From: Nostoc sp. FACHB-892
GTDB taxonomy: Bacteria; Cyanobacteriota; Cyanobacteriia; Cyanobacteriales; Nostocaceae
Direction: 5' to 3'
NCBI RefSeq assembly: GCF_014698795.1
Contig: NZ_JACJTR010000009.1
Location: 1-64,000, forward strand
DNA: 64,000 bases
Made by a program: the position numbers and the translations under genes
The notes under the pieces: model-generated
What the model saw: the letters and a program-made list of their open reading frames with translations, nothing else
What the model was told of the DNA's origin: nothing
Databases searched by the model: none
In this document: piece by piece, positions 8,945 through 18,125 of the stretch
Position numbering within the stretch: position 1 is the stretch's first letter
Layout: each line of letters starts with the position of its first letter

Positions 8945-10438
8945 ATGAGCGATCACGTCGATATAAATCATGTTTACAATATTCTGGGGTTAAAAGCAGA
9001 TGCATCTGTTGATGAGGTCAAGCAGGCTTATCGCCAGATGGCTAAGACTTGGCATCCAGATTGTTTTCTCGAACCACAGCAAAAGCTAGAAGCGGAAGAA
9101 AAAATCAAAGAAATCAATCAAGCTTATGCAAGATTAAAGTCTTATCAGCCAGATGAGACAAATAAATCTGGTTCCACTTCTACCAAAATTGATTTTACTC
9201 CATCTAATGCTGAAAGTTTCTATAAACTGGGCATGGAGAAAGCTCAAAGAGGAAAATATAGTGAAGCAATTGAAGACTTTAGCAAAGCCATTCGTCTCAA
9301 CCCCAACTACTTTGAAGCTTACAAATACCGAGGGCTTGCTTGCTCAAAACTAGGATATGAAAATAGAGCCAAGTCAGATTTGAAAAATGCCAGAGAACTG
9401 GAACTGAAACAGAAAAAAGCAGCACCCAAACCTACATCGCCACCAACGCCACCGCCTAAACCTACATCGCCGCCGCCACCACCCAAACCTACATCGCCAC
9501 CGCCACCACCACCCAAACCTACACCGCCACCTGAATCACAGTCTCAACTTCCATCCTGGAAATGTGTACACACCCTGACTCATCTGAACTGGGTTTTTAC
9601 AACTGCAATCAGTCCAGATGGGCAAATTTTGGCTAGTGGAAGTAGTGATAATACTATTAAAATTTGGCATATCCACACAGGGAAATTACTACATACTCTC
9701 ACTAGTCATACAAAATGGGTAAGATGCCTAGCCTTTAGCCCAGATAGCCAAACTCTGGTTAGTGGCAGTGATGACAGCAGCATAATGATTTGGCAGGTGT
9801 CTACAGGTAAATTACTCAAGACACTCAAAGTACATTCAACCCCAGTTTTTTCTGTAATCATTAGTCCAGATGGTCAAACTATCTTGAGTGGCGGTACAGA
9901 CACTACTATTAAGGTTTCTCATATAGAGATGGGACAATTACTGCAAGTCCTCAAAGGTCATTCTGGCTTAGTTTACTCCCTTGCTATTTGCCCAAAGCAG
10001 CAGATTTTTATCAGTGGCGGTGCGGATAATACCATTAAGCTGTGGAATTTAAAAAGTAGGAAACTGCTGCAAACTCTCAACGGGCATTCAGGCTGGGTGA
10101 CTTGTGTCGCCATTAGCCCTGATGGACAAATTTTAGCGAGTAGCAGTTATGACCAGACTATCAAGTTATGGAATATCAATACAGGTAAGCTAATTAACAC
10201 ACTTGCTGGACATCATAGCTATGTTTGGTCTGTTGCTTTTAGTCCCGATGGTCAGCATCTTGTTAGTGGTAGTGCAGATCATACAGTGAAGCTATGGAAT
10301 GTTAACACCGGACAAGAACTTTACACGCTGGGCAACCATTCAGATTGGGTTAACTCCGTCGCTTTCAGCCCCGATGCCAAAACTTTGGTTAGTGGTAGTC
10401 GAGACATGAAAATCAAGCTTTGGAGATGCAATGTCTAA
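8945..10438 (+). CDS. J-domain / TPR / proline-rich / WD40 fusion protein
   Basis: A 497-residue chimera. It has a J domain at residues 4-68 (HPD kept in TWHPDCF), a TPR pair at 83-150, a hinge of repeated PKPTSPPPPP units at about 157-192, and seven WD40 repeats from about 200 to the end, enough for one closed seven-bladed propeller. The repeats have diverged normally, unlike the giant WD40 gene near 26 kb. The J-TPR half is clearly paralogous to the gene just upstream; the WD40 half is the addition. The likely role is to bring Hsp70 to proteins bound by the propeller. The partner is not identifiable. There is an uninterrupted 110-bp gap to the upstream paralog. Confidence 0.88.
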   Translation: MSDHVDINHVYNILGLKADASVDEVKQAYRQMAKTWHPDCFLEPQQKLEAEEKIKEINQAYARLKSYQPDETNKSGSTSTKIDFTPSNAESFYKLGMEKAQRGKYSEAIEDFSKAIRLNPNYFEAYKYRGLACSKLGYENRAKSDLKNARELELKQKKAAPKPTSPPTPPPKPTSPPPPPKPTSPPPPPPKPTPPPESQSQLPSWKCVHTLTHLNWVFTTAISPDGQILASGSSDNTIKIWHIHTGKLLHTLTSHTKWVRCLAFSPDSQTLVSGSDDSSIMIWQVSTGKLLKTLKVHSTPVFSVIISPDGQTILSGGTDTTIKVSHIEMGQLLQVLKGHSGLVYSLAICPKQQIFISGGADNTIKLWNLKSRKLLQTLNGHSGWVTCVAISPDGQILASSSYDQTIKLWNINTGKLINTLAGHHSYVWSVAFSPDGQHLVSGSADHTVKLWNVNTGQELYTLGNHSDWVNSVAFSPDAKTLVSGSRDMKIKLWRCNV

Positions 10439-10867
10439 CGAAAAATCGAAGTAAATTTGATAATTTCAGCACTAACAACCGCATAAAGCAAGTAGTAAGT
10501 TTTAAATGCGTTATCGCGTAAAAACTGTGCTGAGTATTGTTTATAAATGACCTTTAATCATAATTTATTCTTGTTTATTAAAAATTTAGATAACTGAAGC
10601 AAATTACTAGATTTTTCATCAAAACATCACCTAACAGTTTAATAAACATCTATCTTTGGGATAATCTTTCTTTCGATTAAGTATTAACTTCCTGGAGATA
10701 GAGCCACTTGTTTAATCTCAGAGGTTATTCTGATAATTACCAACAGTTGAGTAGCAAATAAAACTCAATATTTATCAGCAACACAAATTTTTAAGCTCAT
10801 TAAAACCTCTTGTTCATTACAAAACTTTAGTCTGTCAAAATCATATCGAGGAGCGAAATCAACAGCT
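10439..10867. other. AT-rich non-coding stretch
   Basis: About 430 bp with no coding frame I can support and no strong hairpin. Its right end must carry the promoter and leader of the membrane protein starting at 10868, with GAGGAGCG just upstream of the start as a likely ribosome-binding site. Confidence 0.3.
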
Positions 10868-11623
10868 ATGTCTATTCCCAATGAACGCGAAATCAAAAAC
10901 AGTGAAATCAAGCAAGAATCTTACACTGATATTAATGGTAATACTCACACTGACTTGACACGAACCACTGAAACAGTCAAGAACAACACAGCTAATCCCA
11001 ACTCTTACACTAACGGTTACGTACAAGGTCGAAATGTTGAGCGTAGCTACCAGCAAGCAGATTTAGCCCAGCGTGATGAAAACAATGCTAGTGGTGGTTT
11101 GCTATTGGGTATTATCATCACTTCCCTGCTTGGTTTGGTTATAGGTGGCGTCTGGTACTTCAACCAACAGAATAACGCAGCCGTTGACAATACCGTGCCA
11201 GTCGTGGTTCCTGTACCAAGTAGTAGTCCAACTCCTAGTGCTTCTCCACAAACAAAAACGACGATAATCGAAAGAACCAGGGAAGTACCTGTTCCTGTTG
11301 CTGTTCCTGTTCCACAACAGCAGGTTACACCTCCATCTGCACCTCGCCAACCGGATATTAACATTACTATCCCACCCCAGCAGCCTGCGGCAGAAAAAGC
11401 ACCTTCTGTAACTCAGCCAACACCAAAAGTTACACAAAGTCCAAGTAGTAATACTCCGAATTCGCAGAATGAGGGTGGTACATCTAGTAATACTGTGGTT
11501 CCAGGTGCGAAAAATGATACTTCTAAAACCACTCCACCTCAAGGAGTAGACCAGTCAAACAGTACATCTAATAGCGGTTCTTCTACCGCAGATGATACTA
11601 CTACAGGCGGTTCTGCTCAATAA
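10868..11623 (+). CDS. Single-pass membrane protein with Pro/Ser/Thr-rich exterior, unknown function
   Basis: A 251-residue protein of no family I recognise. The first 75 residues are polar and Asn/Thr-rich, followed by one membrane helix at about 77-97 (LLLGIIITSLLGLVIGGVWY). The rest is low-complexity: VPVVVPVP and REVPVPVAVPVP Val-Pro runs, PTPSASP, then a Ser/Thr/Gly-rich tail. The topology (short cytoplasmic part, extended extracytoplasmic part) suggests an envelope spacer or anchor. A hairpin with arms CCCACTTG/CAAGTGGG follows the stop by 15 bp. It is monocistronic by spacing. Confidence 0.7.
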   Translation: MSIPNEREIKNSEIKQESYTDINGNTHTDLTRTTETVKNNTANPNSYTNGYVQGRNVERSYQQADLAQRDENNASGGLLLGIIITSLLGLVIGGVWYFNQQNNAAVDNTVPVVVPVPSSSPTPSASPQTKTTIIERTREVPVPVAVPVPQQQVTPPSAPRQPDINITIPPQQPAAEKAPSVTQPTPKVTQSPSSNTPNSQNEGGTSSNTVVPGAKNDTSKTTPPQGVDQSNSTSNSGSSTADDTTTGGSAQ

Positions 11624-11638
11624 CGGCTTCTGAATCAG

Positions 11639-11683
11639 CCCACTTGATAATGCTGGTATCAACACCAACATCTAACAAGTGGG
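11639..11683 (+). terminator. Hairpin after the Pro/Ser-rich membrane protein
   Basis: Perfect 8-bp arms CCCACTTG and CAAGTGGG, 15 bp after the stop codon. The following sequence AATATTCTT has only a weak T-run, so this may be an imperfect intrinsic terminator or an mRNA-end stabiliser. Confidence 0.5.
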
Positions 11684-12056
11684 AATATTCTTAAGAAAGA
11701 TTTCTGAATTATTGCGAAAAGTAAATGGTACTCAAGTTTAGTAAAGGTGTCTTGTAGCTAAAGAAACATGATGCTAGATTAAGAGCAAGGTACAAACAGG
11801 TTAAGAGTTAAACAAAAACTTTCAAGTTAGAGCCTGTACCTCCTGCTCTAATATTCTCGCGATCGCTCTTTTAGTTGTAGCATCCATTGAATGTATTCTC
11901 GCTTGAAGTTCAATGAGTTGTTTTGGAGGTTTTAAAACGCACTGCCAGAAAATGCCTGCCTAGTTGAAATGTTAGGATGTGCAATTCTGAGTATAGCGAT
12001 CGCCAATCTTGTCCACCTTAGTTTGAGTTAGTTACTTCTGAATTCTTTGATCTTCA

Positions 12057-12112
12057 AGAAACCGCCCCAAGCTGCTGATATTATCCATCGTAGCTTAAGG
12101 CGGTTTCTGTTT
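12057..12112. terminator. Hairpin with AGAAACCGCC arms
   Basis: Arms AGAAACCGCC and GGCGGTTTCT pair perfectly, with a second short stem (AAGCT/AGCTT) inside and a GTTTTG tract after the right arm. It is located beyond the end of the minus-strand metallophosphoesterase gene and may end transcription from either side. Confidence 0.55.
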
Positions 12113-12216
12113 TGAGTATTATGCATTTTTGTCGTTTGTCATTTGTTCTTTGCTATTTATCTCTCTTCTTAGGAGAGAGTTATTTAGACCAATGAACAAT
12201 GACCAATGACCAATGA

Positions 12217-13071
12217 CTAATGACTAACTAACGTAATTACAGTCACTTCTGGCGGACAAAATAAACGTCCTGGTTTATAAGTTCCTAAACCACGATTAAC
12301 ATATAGTTGATTTTCTTCTACCTTGTGAAACCCTTGCGCCCACTCCCAATAGCGCACGACTTTAGAACAGTCTCCCAGGAAAAATGTTACCCAACGCCGT
12401 AATTTTTTGGGAATTTGTTTCAGCAGCTTTTTATAATAAAATACTAGAGGCCCAATGCCCGGAATTACGATGTGACCACCGTGGGTATGACCAGATAGTT
12501 GCAAATCTACGCGCCATTGCTGCAATATCTTAGCTGTATCTGGGTTATGGGATAAAACGATGCGGGGTGTAACGGAGTCTAATTGATTCATGACTGGTGC
12601 AGGGTAAAATTCCTGTGACCAATAATCAGCTAGTCCTACCAATGGTAATTGTTTTCCTAATGGATAGGCGATTTCATTCCAAAGCACATGTACCCCAATG
12701 CTAGTTAACGCCTGTGTAACTTCTGCTTTTGAGTGGCTGTAATAGATATCGTGATTACCAAGTACAGCATAGATACCACAGCGACTTTGCAAATGTTTGA
12801 GTCGAAGCGCCAATTGGTGAATCGGCGTCGGATCGTCAGTTACGTAGTCACCAGTTAATAGAATTAAATCTGGTTCAGCTTGGTTAGTAAGTGCGATCGC
12901 TTTTTCTAACATATCTTCCGACAGCCGCAAACCATCGTAGTGAAAATCTGACAACTGCACTAGGGTTGTACCTTGTAAAGATGCTGGAAGTTCCGCAATC
13001 TTAACCGTGATTTTATCTACTCTTAAATGTCCCGTAAACAACCAATGCATAAGGCAACCGATACTCCTCAT
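12217..13071 (-). CDS. Calcineurin-like metallophosphoesterase (copy 1)
   Basis: A 284-residue protein with the five blocks of the binuclear metallophosphoesterase fold: QLSDFHYDG (D-x-H), LTGDYV, LGNHDIYY, LSHNPD and SGHTHGG. Relatives such as YkuE/YaeI hydrolyse phosphomonoesters or lipid-linked pyrophosphates near the membrane. The N-terminus here (MHWLFTGHLRVDK) is short and has no convincing membrane helix. All metal ligands are intact. It is a close paralog of the next gene at 13248, arranged as a tandem duplication on the same strand. Confidence 0.88.
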   Translation of the reverse strand: MRSIGCLMHWLFTGHLRVDKITVKIAELPASLQGTTLVQLSDFHYDGLRLSEDMLEKAIALTNQAEPDLILLTGDYVTDDPTPIHQLALRLKHLQSRCGIYAVLGNHDIYYSHSKAEVTQALTSIGVHVLWNEIAYPLGKQLPLVGLADYWSQEFYPAPVMNQLDSVTPRIVLSHNPDTAKILQQWRVDLQLSGHTHGGHIVIPGIGPLVFYYKKLLKQIPKKLRRWVTFFLGDCSKVVRYWEWAQGFHKVEENQLYVNRGLGTYKPGRLFCPPEVTVITLVSH

Positions 13072-13247
13072 ACCAGCGCTTACAGCTTACCAAAAATCAA
13101 AATGTAACTTGATAAACTGCAATAATTTATGTCATATACTCCAAATATAACTAACAAATTAACTTAAATACTAGCTTCAATTTGTAGTGATTCATTAGCC
13201 AGAATACCTACTGTGATTGCGTTCTTTAATTTTGACATTTAAATTAC

Positions 13248-14099
13248 TTACTCACCTTGTAGGGTGATTATAGTAACTTCTGGACGGCAAAATAAGCGTC
13301 CTGGGAGGTAAGTTCCCAAACCACGATTGACGTATAGCTGATTTTTTCCTATCCGATGGAAACCCTGTGCCCATTCCCAATGCTTAACTACAGAAATATT
13401 TTCTTGCAAAAATGGCACTCGATGCCGCACTTTTCTGGGTATTTTTTCTGTAAGCTTTTCGTAAAAAAACATTGCAGGCCCAATTCCGGGAATCATGATT
13501 TGACCACCGTGAGTATGACCAGATAATTGTAAGTCAACTCGCCATGTTTGCAGTATCTCTGCACTATCAGGGTTGTGAGATAAAACGATACGGGGTATGT
13601 CGGGGTTTAGTTGATTCATGACTGGTACGGGATTAAATTCCCGTGACCAACTATCTGCCAATCCAACAAGAGGCAATTCTTTTCCTAATGGATAGGCAAT
13701 TTCGTTCCAAAGGACGTGAATTCCAATGCTAGTAAGGGCATCGGTAACTTCTGCTTTGGCGTGTTTGTAATGGATATCGTGATTGCCAAGAACAGCATAG
13801 ATACCACTGCGACTTTGCAGATGTTTGAGTCGAAGTATCAGTTGGTGAATCGGTGTCGGATCGTCAGTTACATAGTCACCAGTTAATAAAACTAAATCTG
13901 GTTCAGCTTGGTTAGTAAGTGCGATCGCTTTTTCTAACATCTCTTCCGATAGCCGCAAACCATCGTAGTGAAAATCTGACAACTGCACCAACTTCTTACC
14001 TTGTAACGATGCAGGCAACCCTGTAATATTAACCGTTAATTTTTCTATACTCAACGGCCCAGATAACAACCAATGCATAAGACGTTCAATAAAGCTCAA
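13248..14099 (-). CDS. Calcineurin-like metallophosphoesterase (copy 2)
   Basis: A 283-residue protein, largely identical by eye to its neighbour at 12217, with the same motif set (QLSDFHYDG, LTGDYV, LGNHDIHY, LSHNPD, SGHTHGG). Divergence is concentrated in the segment before the last 60 residues and in the substrate-facing loop after GLAD. Copies are separated by 176 bp, so each may have its own promoter. The duplicate arose after the fold was settled; separate substrates or dosage are both possible. Confidence 0.88.
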   Translation of the reverse strand: MSFIERLMHWLLSGPLSIEKLTVNITGLPASLQGKKLVQLSDFHYDGLRLSEEMLEKAIALTNQAEPDLVLLTGDYVTDDPTPIHQLILRLKHLQSRSGIYAVLGNHDIHYKHAKAEVTDALTSIGIHVLWNEIAYPLGKELPLVGLADSWSREFNPVPVMNQLNPDIPRIVLSHNPDSAEILQTWRVDLQLSGHTHGGQIMIPGIGPAMFFYEKLTEKIPRKVRHRVPFLQENISVVKHWEWAQGFHRIGKNQLYVNRGLGTYLPGRLFCRPEVTIITLQGE

Positions 14100-14164
14100 T
14101 CATAGCGCTTACAACTTCAGGAAACATCCTTGCTTCGTGTGTAGCGGTCAGCACAATTTAATAA

Positions 14165-14226
14165 GAAATCCCCTCTGCTTTCATCATACTAAAGTCATTA
14201 CAAGGCAGAGGGGTTTCATTTTTTAT
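14165..14226 (-). terminator. Rho-independent terminator downstream of pentapeptide-repeat gene
   Basis: Arms GAAATCCCCTCTGC and GCAGAGGGGTTTC form a stem of about 13 bp with one mismatch. On the minus strand the hairpin is followed by a T-rich stretch (TTTCTTATT), on the plus strand by ATTTTTTATT, so it could act in both directions. It lies after the stop of the minus-strand gene at 14322. Confidence 0.75.
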
Positions 14227-14321
14227 TCTTGTATAGTGTATGGGCAGATTTTAAGGTTTATGCTGGCAAAAAACCAGTTTCTCTGATGTTGTGTTTATTT
14301 AACCTGCCTACTTAGTTCAGC

Positions 14322-14777
14322 CTAGTCCCAATCAGGAATCTGGGCATCTTCTCCACCAATCCCGATTCCAGTGTTAAATATGTCGGCATCAGTGAGATTG
14401 AGATCATTCATTGATGCTTTATACACATTAGAATCGTGAATTGTAGCGCGAGTAAAATTTACTCCGTTGAGATTGGTTTGCTTCAAATTCACATTGGTGA
14501 CATAAGCTGATGTTAGGTTCGCACCTGCCAAATTTGCACCAGTTAAGTCAGCACCTTCGAGGTTAGCCCCTACAAGGTTGGCTCCTTGGAGCTTCGCGTC
14601 TCTCAAGTCAGCACCAATTAAATGAGCGCCACTGAGGTTAGCTCCCACTAGATCACACCGGATACATTCCCCAGTTGAAAGCAGCTTTTGTAAGTCCTGC
14701 GGATTTTCGGCTCTAACCGAGCTTGTGAAAAATAGGGGAGTTGCCAAGGCCATGGCCGCTAATAGCTGAAGTTTCAT
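14322..14777 (-). CDS. Exported pentapeptide-repeat protein
   Basis: A 151-residue protein. It starts with a signal peptide (MKLQLLAAMALATPLFFTSSVRA, cleavage expected after ARA-type VRA at about residue 23). The repeat tract follows at about 44-125, with units such as ANLSG, AHLIG, ADLRD, AKLQG, ANLVG and ADLTG. These units form a right-handed quadrilateral beta-helix. A Cys pair (CIRCDL) precedes the repeats. The short, acidic tail ends in QIPDWD. Secreted pentapeptide proteins are frequent in Nostoc and their roles are mostly unknown. A terminator follows. Confidence 0.85.
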   Translation of the reverse strand: MKLQLLAAMALATPLFFTSSVRAENPQDLQKLLSTGECIRCDLVGANLSGAHLIGADLRDAKLQGANLVGANLEGADLTGANLAGANLTSAYVTNVNLKQTNLNGVNFTRATIHDSNVYKASMNDLNLTDADIFNTGIGIGGEDAQIPDWD

Positions 14778-15050
14778 AATTTTCCCCCTTAAATAATCAA
14801 GTTGCGTCCGTTCTATCCCTCACAACTCTATTATCTCATTAAACTTCTTGAGGTCAATCCATCTCTTGACAACTTAGTTGTGATATGAAATAGGGATAAC
14901 GGTAATTTAGCAAATGCCGTTAATTCTGATTTTTGGCGATTTTTACTTGATAATCCCTAAAAAACTACCAGTGTTAAATCACTATTAAATTTTTTAAAAG
15001 TTTGCATTACTTGCCATGACTTGGTTATTTTGATAAGTATTTATACTTCT

Positions 15051-15914
15051 TTAAGGCCTCAGAAATTCTCGCATATACTGATTAACCAATTCAGGTTGTT
15101 CTTGCTGCACCCAATGTCCACAATTAGGTATGTACTTAATTTGAAAGTCTCTGACATAGGCTTCGGTATTGTAAGTTAGCTCCTTGCCAAGTGCAGTGTC
15201 ATTTTCTCCCCAAATCATCAGTGTTGGCACTTCTAGAACGCCCCAATTTGGATTTAACATTCTCTGTTGGAAAATATTACGGTAGTAGTTCAACATTGCT
15301 GTGAGCGCACCACGTTTTGCAGCAGCATTTTTATAAGCTTCAAGATCCGCTTTGGTGAAAGCACTCTTGTTAACTGCTGTACCTTTAAAAGCTGTTTCAA
15401 TTACTTGGTAGTCTAAAGATTGTAAAAGTAATTCTGGTATCCACGGTAGTTGAAAAAGGAATATATAATTGCTACGTAGCAACTGTTGAGGAGTGCGTAA
15501 ACCTTGGGCAAATTTGGCAGGATGAGGCAGGTTAAGGATAATTAATTGCTCTAACATTTCGGGATGAGTATATGCAAAATTCCAAGCGATCGCACCTCCC
15601 CAATCATGGCCAACTAATACACATTTTTGGTATCCTAATCCTTTAATTACTCCCTCAACGTCTTTGATAAATTCATCCATTACATAAGCTGATTGCTCAT
15701 TTGGTTTATCACTATCGTTGTAGCCACGCAAGTCAAGGGCAACGACTTTAAAATCTTGGGCAAATTCTGGTATTTGATGCCGCCAAGAGTACCAAAATTC
15801 AGGAAACCCATGCAACATCAACATTAAAGGGCCTTCGCCTTGGGTAACGTAGTGTAACTTTACCCCATTGGTAGTTATATATTCGTGTTTCCAAGAGTTT
15901 TCTATTAGAGACAT
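15051..15914 (-). CDS. Alpha/beta hydrolase, epoxide-hydrolase-like
   Basis: A 287-residue enzyme when started at the Met of MSLIENSWKH; a longer start ten codons upstream is possible but adds an unconserved lead. The oxyanion motif HGFPEFW (residues 35-41) and an Asp nucleophile in GHDWGG (Asp104) are the epoxide-hydrolase/haloalkane-dehalogenase type. The acid is likely in WGENDTAL and the general base is His in NCGHWVQQE. It should open epoxides or hydrolyse a related ester-type intermediate through a covalent alkyl-enzyme. Two cap tyrosines are needed for epoxide hydrolases; candidates are Y in LDYQV and Y in LNYYRN. Monocistronic. Confidence 0.82.
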   Translation of the reverse strand: MSLIENSWKHEYITTNGVKLHYVTQGEGPLMLMLHGFPEFWYSWRHQIPEFAQDFKVVALDLRGYNDSDKPNEQSAYVMDEFIKDVEGVIKGLGYQKCVLVGHDWGGAIAWNFAYTHPEMLEQLIILNLPHPAKFAQGLRTPQQLLRSNYIFLFQLPWIPELLLQSLDYQVIETAFKGTAVNKSAFTKADLEAYKNAAAKRGALTAMLNYYRNIFQQRMLNPNWGVLEVPTLMIWGENDTALGKELTYNTEAYVRDFQIKYIPNCGHWVQQEQPELVNQYMREFLRP

Positions 15915-16122
15915 AATTAATCTAAATTCAGCATTAAAAAACACTAAATAGTAATACTCTACTTAATAAGTGTAATATCATGTTGATTAGCCTCACATCT
16001 ATTAAAAGGCAGTATTACGATAGTGATTTTTTGCAAAAACATTAGACAATTTGCCTTGGGATAGATGTGAATCGTGGGTAAATTTTGGTAAAAGGTAAAT
16101 ATAATAATTTTCCCCAACTACC

Positions 16123-16941
16123 ATGACACAACAGTTGACAAACCATGCTTCATTGTGGGTTGAGCGACTGGGACGATTTGGCTATGTTTCTAAGGGAGTA
16201 GTTTACGGTATAGTTGGGCTACTGGCAGCACAGGCGGCTTTTGGCAACGGTGGTAAAACAACTGATACCCAAGGCGCTCTCCAAACAATCGTTAACCAGC
16301 CATTTGGTAAATTTTTGCTAGCTTTAGTTGCAATTGGCTTGATCGGATACGTAATCTGGCGTTTTGTACAGGCAATTAAAGACCCAGAAAATAAAGGTAA
16401 TGATGCCAAAGGTTTGGCAGTGCGAATTGGTTACGCAGTTAATGGCTTGATTTATGCAAGTTTAGCCTTAAGTGCTGTGAAAATCGTTATGGGTACAGGC
16501 GGGGGTAAAAATAGTAGTGATTCTACTGAAGATTCGACAGCACGTTTGCTTTCTCAACCCTTTGGTCAATGGTTAGTTGGAACTGCGGGGGCATTTGTAA
16601 TTGCTCTAGGTTTCTATCAGTTTTATCAAGCTTTTAGTGGGAAATTTCGTAAAGAACTCAATTTAACTGAGTTAAGCAACAAAGAAGCCCAATGGGTAAT
16701 GAGGATTGCCAGATTTGGTTTAGCGGCACGGGGTATAGTATTTTGTATTACCGGCTGGTTTTTAATCGAAGCTGCTAGGCAATCGAACGCCGCTACCGCA
16801 GTAGGTTTGGATGAAGTATTACAGACGCTAGCGCAACAGCCTTATGGAGCATGGCTTTTGGGTATTGTTGCGTTAGGTTTGGTTGCCTATGCCATTTATA
16901 CAATAATACAGGCGCGGTATCGTCGGCTAGTCAATTTTTAG
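16123..16941 (+). CDS. DUF1206 integral membrane protein
   Basis: A 272-residue protein made of three copies of a two-helix unit. Each copy opens with a motif like RLGRFGYVSKGVVYGIVG, RIGYAVNGLIYASLALS or RIARFGLAARGIVFCITG and ends in a second helix (for example LALVAIGLIGYVIWRFVQA). That gives six membrane segments. This is the DUF1206 architecture; the function is not established. The downstream GHL10 gene starts 33 bp after its stop and may be co-transcribed. Confidence 0.88.
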   Translation: MTQQLTNHASLWVERLGRFGYVSKGVVYGIVGLLAAQAAFGNGGKTTDTQGALQTIVNQPFGKFLLALVAIGLIGYVIWRFVQAIKDPENKGNDAKGLAVRIGYAVNGLIYASLALSAVKIVMGTGGGKNSSDSTEDSTARLLSQPFGQWLVGTAGAFVIALGFYQFYQAFSGKFRKELNLTELSNKEAQWVMRIARFGLAARGIVFCITGWFLIEAARQSNAATAVGLDEVLQTLAQQPYGAWLLGIVALGLVAYAIYTIIQARYRRLVNF

Positions 16942-16973
16942 ATGGTGCGTGCCGAGAATTTCAATTTCTAGAA

Positions 16974-18119
16974 ATGCCAATAATAGAAACCCGTGGTATC
17001 TGGCTGACGACTACTGATAGTAAGGTTCTCAGGTCAAAGCAACGCATTGCTGAGATGATGAATTTGCTTGCCGAGACGGGATTTAATGTGGTGTTTCCCG
17101 TTGTTTGGAACAAGGCAGTAACTTTATATCCTAGTCAAACAATGCGGCAGACTTTTGGAGTCGAAATTGACCCTATGTCTGTAGGCCGTGACCCTTTAGA
17201 AGAGGTGGTAGTTGAGGCGCGGCGAGTTGGGTTGAAAGTCATTCCTTGGTTTGAATACGGTTTTGCCAGTTCCTACAATTTGAATGGTGGTGTACTTTTA
17301 CAAAAAAAACCAGAATGGACTGCGCGTGATTGTAACGGCAATTTACTGAAGAAAAACGGCTTTGAGTGGTTGAATGCACTCGATTCACAGGTGCAGGAAT
17401 TCTTCTTGAACTTGGTGCTGGAAGTTGTAAAGAATTATGATGTGGATGGTGTTCAAGGAGATGATCGCTTCCCTGCATTCCCCTGTGAAGGTGGCTATGA
17501 TGAGGTAATTATCACTCGCTATCGCCAGAAATTTAATTGCAATCCACCACAGAACCCCAAGGATAAGCAATGGTTACAGTGGCGTGCAGATATTCTCACT
17601 GAGTTTTTGGCGCGTCTCTACCAGGAGGTGAAAGCGGTGAATCCTAACTTGTTAGTAGCGATCGCACCTAATATCCATGATTGGGCATTCCAAGAATATC
17701 TGCAAGACTCACCCGCATGGCTGAAGCGGGGAATCGTTGATATGATTCAGCCGCAGATTTATCGGCGTGACTTTGGGAGTTATTGTGCGATCGTTGATAA
17801 ACTAGTAAACCAGCAGTTCACAGATGCGACACTGCCGAAATTAGCACCGGGAATACTGATGAAGCTTGGCAGTTATTGTATTAGTCCAGAATATTTGGTG
17901 CAAGCAATTGAATACAATCGTCAAGTTGGAATTCAAGGAGAGGTATTCTTTTTTTACGAAGGTTTGCGCGAGAATAACAATACCCTAGCTAAAGTTTTGC
18001 GAAATGGCCCCTATGCTAAGTCTGCATCATTTCCCACTCTGTCAGATTTGAGTGCGGGTGGTGTGATTAACAAGAGTACATCTTCTATTTGGCAAAGGTT
18101 GTTAAAAAAGATTGTCTAA
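16974..18119 (+). CDS. GHL10-type glycoside-hydrolase-like protein
   Basis: A 381-residue protein when started at MPIIETRGIWLTTT; the open frame extends 41 codons further upstream, but that part overlaps the DUF1206 gene in another frame and is not conserved. The family signature is clear: ETRGIWLTT, FNVVFPVVWNKA, GLKVIPWFEYGF, WLNALDSQVQEF, YDVDGVQGDDR and MIQPQIYRR. It is a TIM-barrel predicted to cleave or bind a cell-surface polysaccharide. Catalytic acids are expected among the Asp residues of VQGDDR and the Glu of WFEYGF. Unlike many relatives it has no signal peptide, so its location is uncertain. Confidence 0.85.
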   Translation: MPIIETRGIWLTTTDSKVLRSKQRIAEMMNLLAETGFNVVFPVVWNKAVTLYPSQTMRQTFGVEIDPMSVGRDPLEEVVVEARRVGLKVIPWFEYGFASSYNLNGGVLLQKKPEWTARDCNGNLLKKNGFEWLNALDSQVQEFFLNLVLEVVKNYDVDGVQGDDRFPAFPCEGGYDEVIITRYRQKFNCNPPQNPKDKQWLQWRADILTEFLARLYQEVKAVNPNLLVAIAPNIHDWAFQEYLQDSPAWLKRGIVDMIQPQIYRRDFGSYCAIVDKLVNQQFTDATLPKLAPGILMKLGSYCISPEYLVQAIEYNRQVGIQGEVFFFYEGLRENNNTLAKVLRNGPYAKSASFPTLSDLSAGGVINKSTSSIWQRLLKKIV

Positions 18120-18125
18120 GGGAAA

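Larger units (their letters stand above)
11624..12216. other. Intergenic stretch with hairpins, a short coding-like remnant and an STRR
   Basis: Contains two hairpins (listed separately). A minus-strand 38-codon segment at about 11824-11938 reads protein-like (VLKPPKQLIELQARIHSMD) but has no acceptable start before an upstream stop. At 12190-12225 there is a heptameric repeat of the CAATGAC type running into the end of the metallophosphoesterase gene. No complete gene is supported. Confidence 0.35.
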
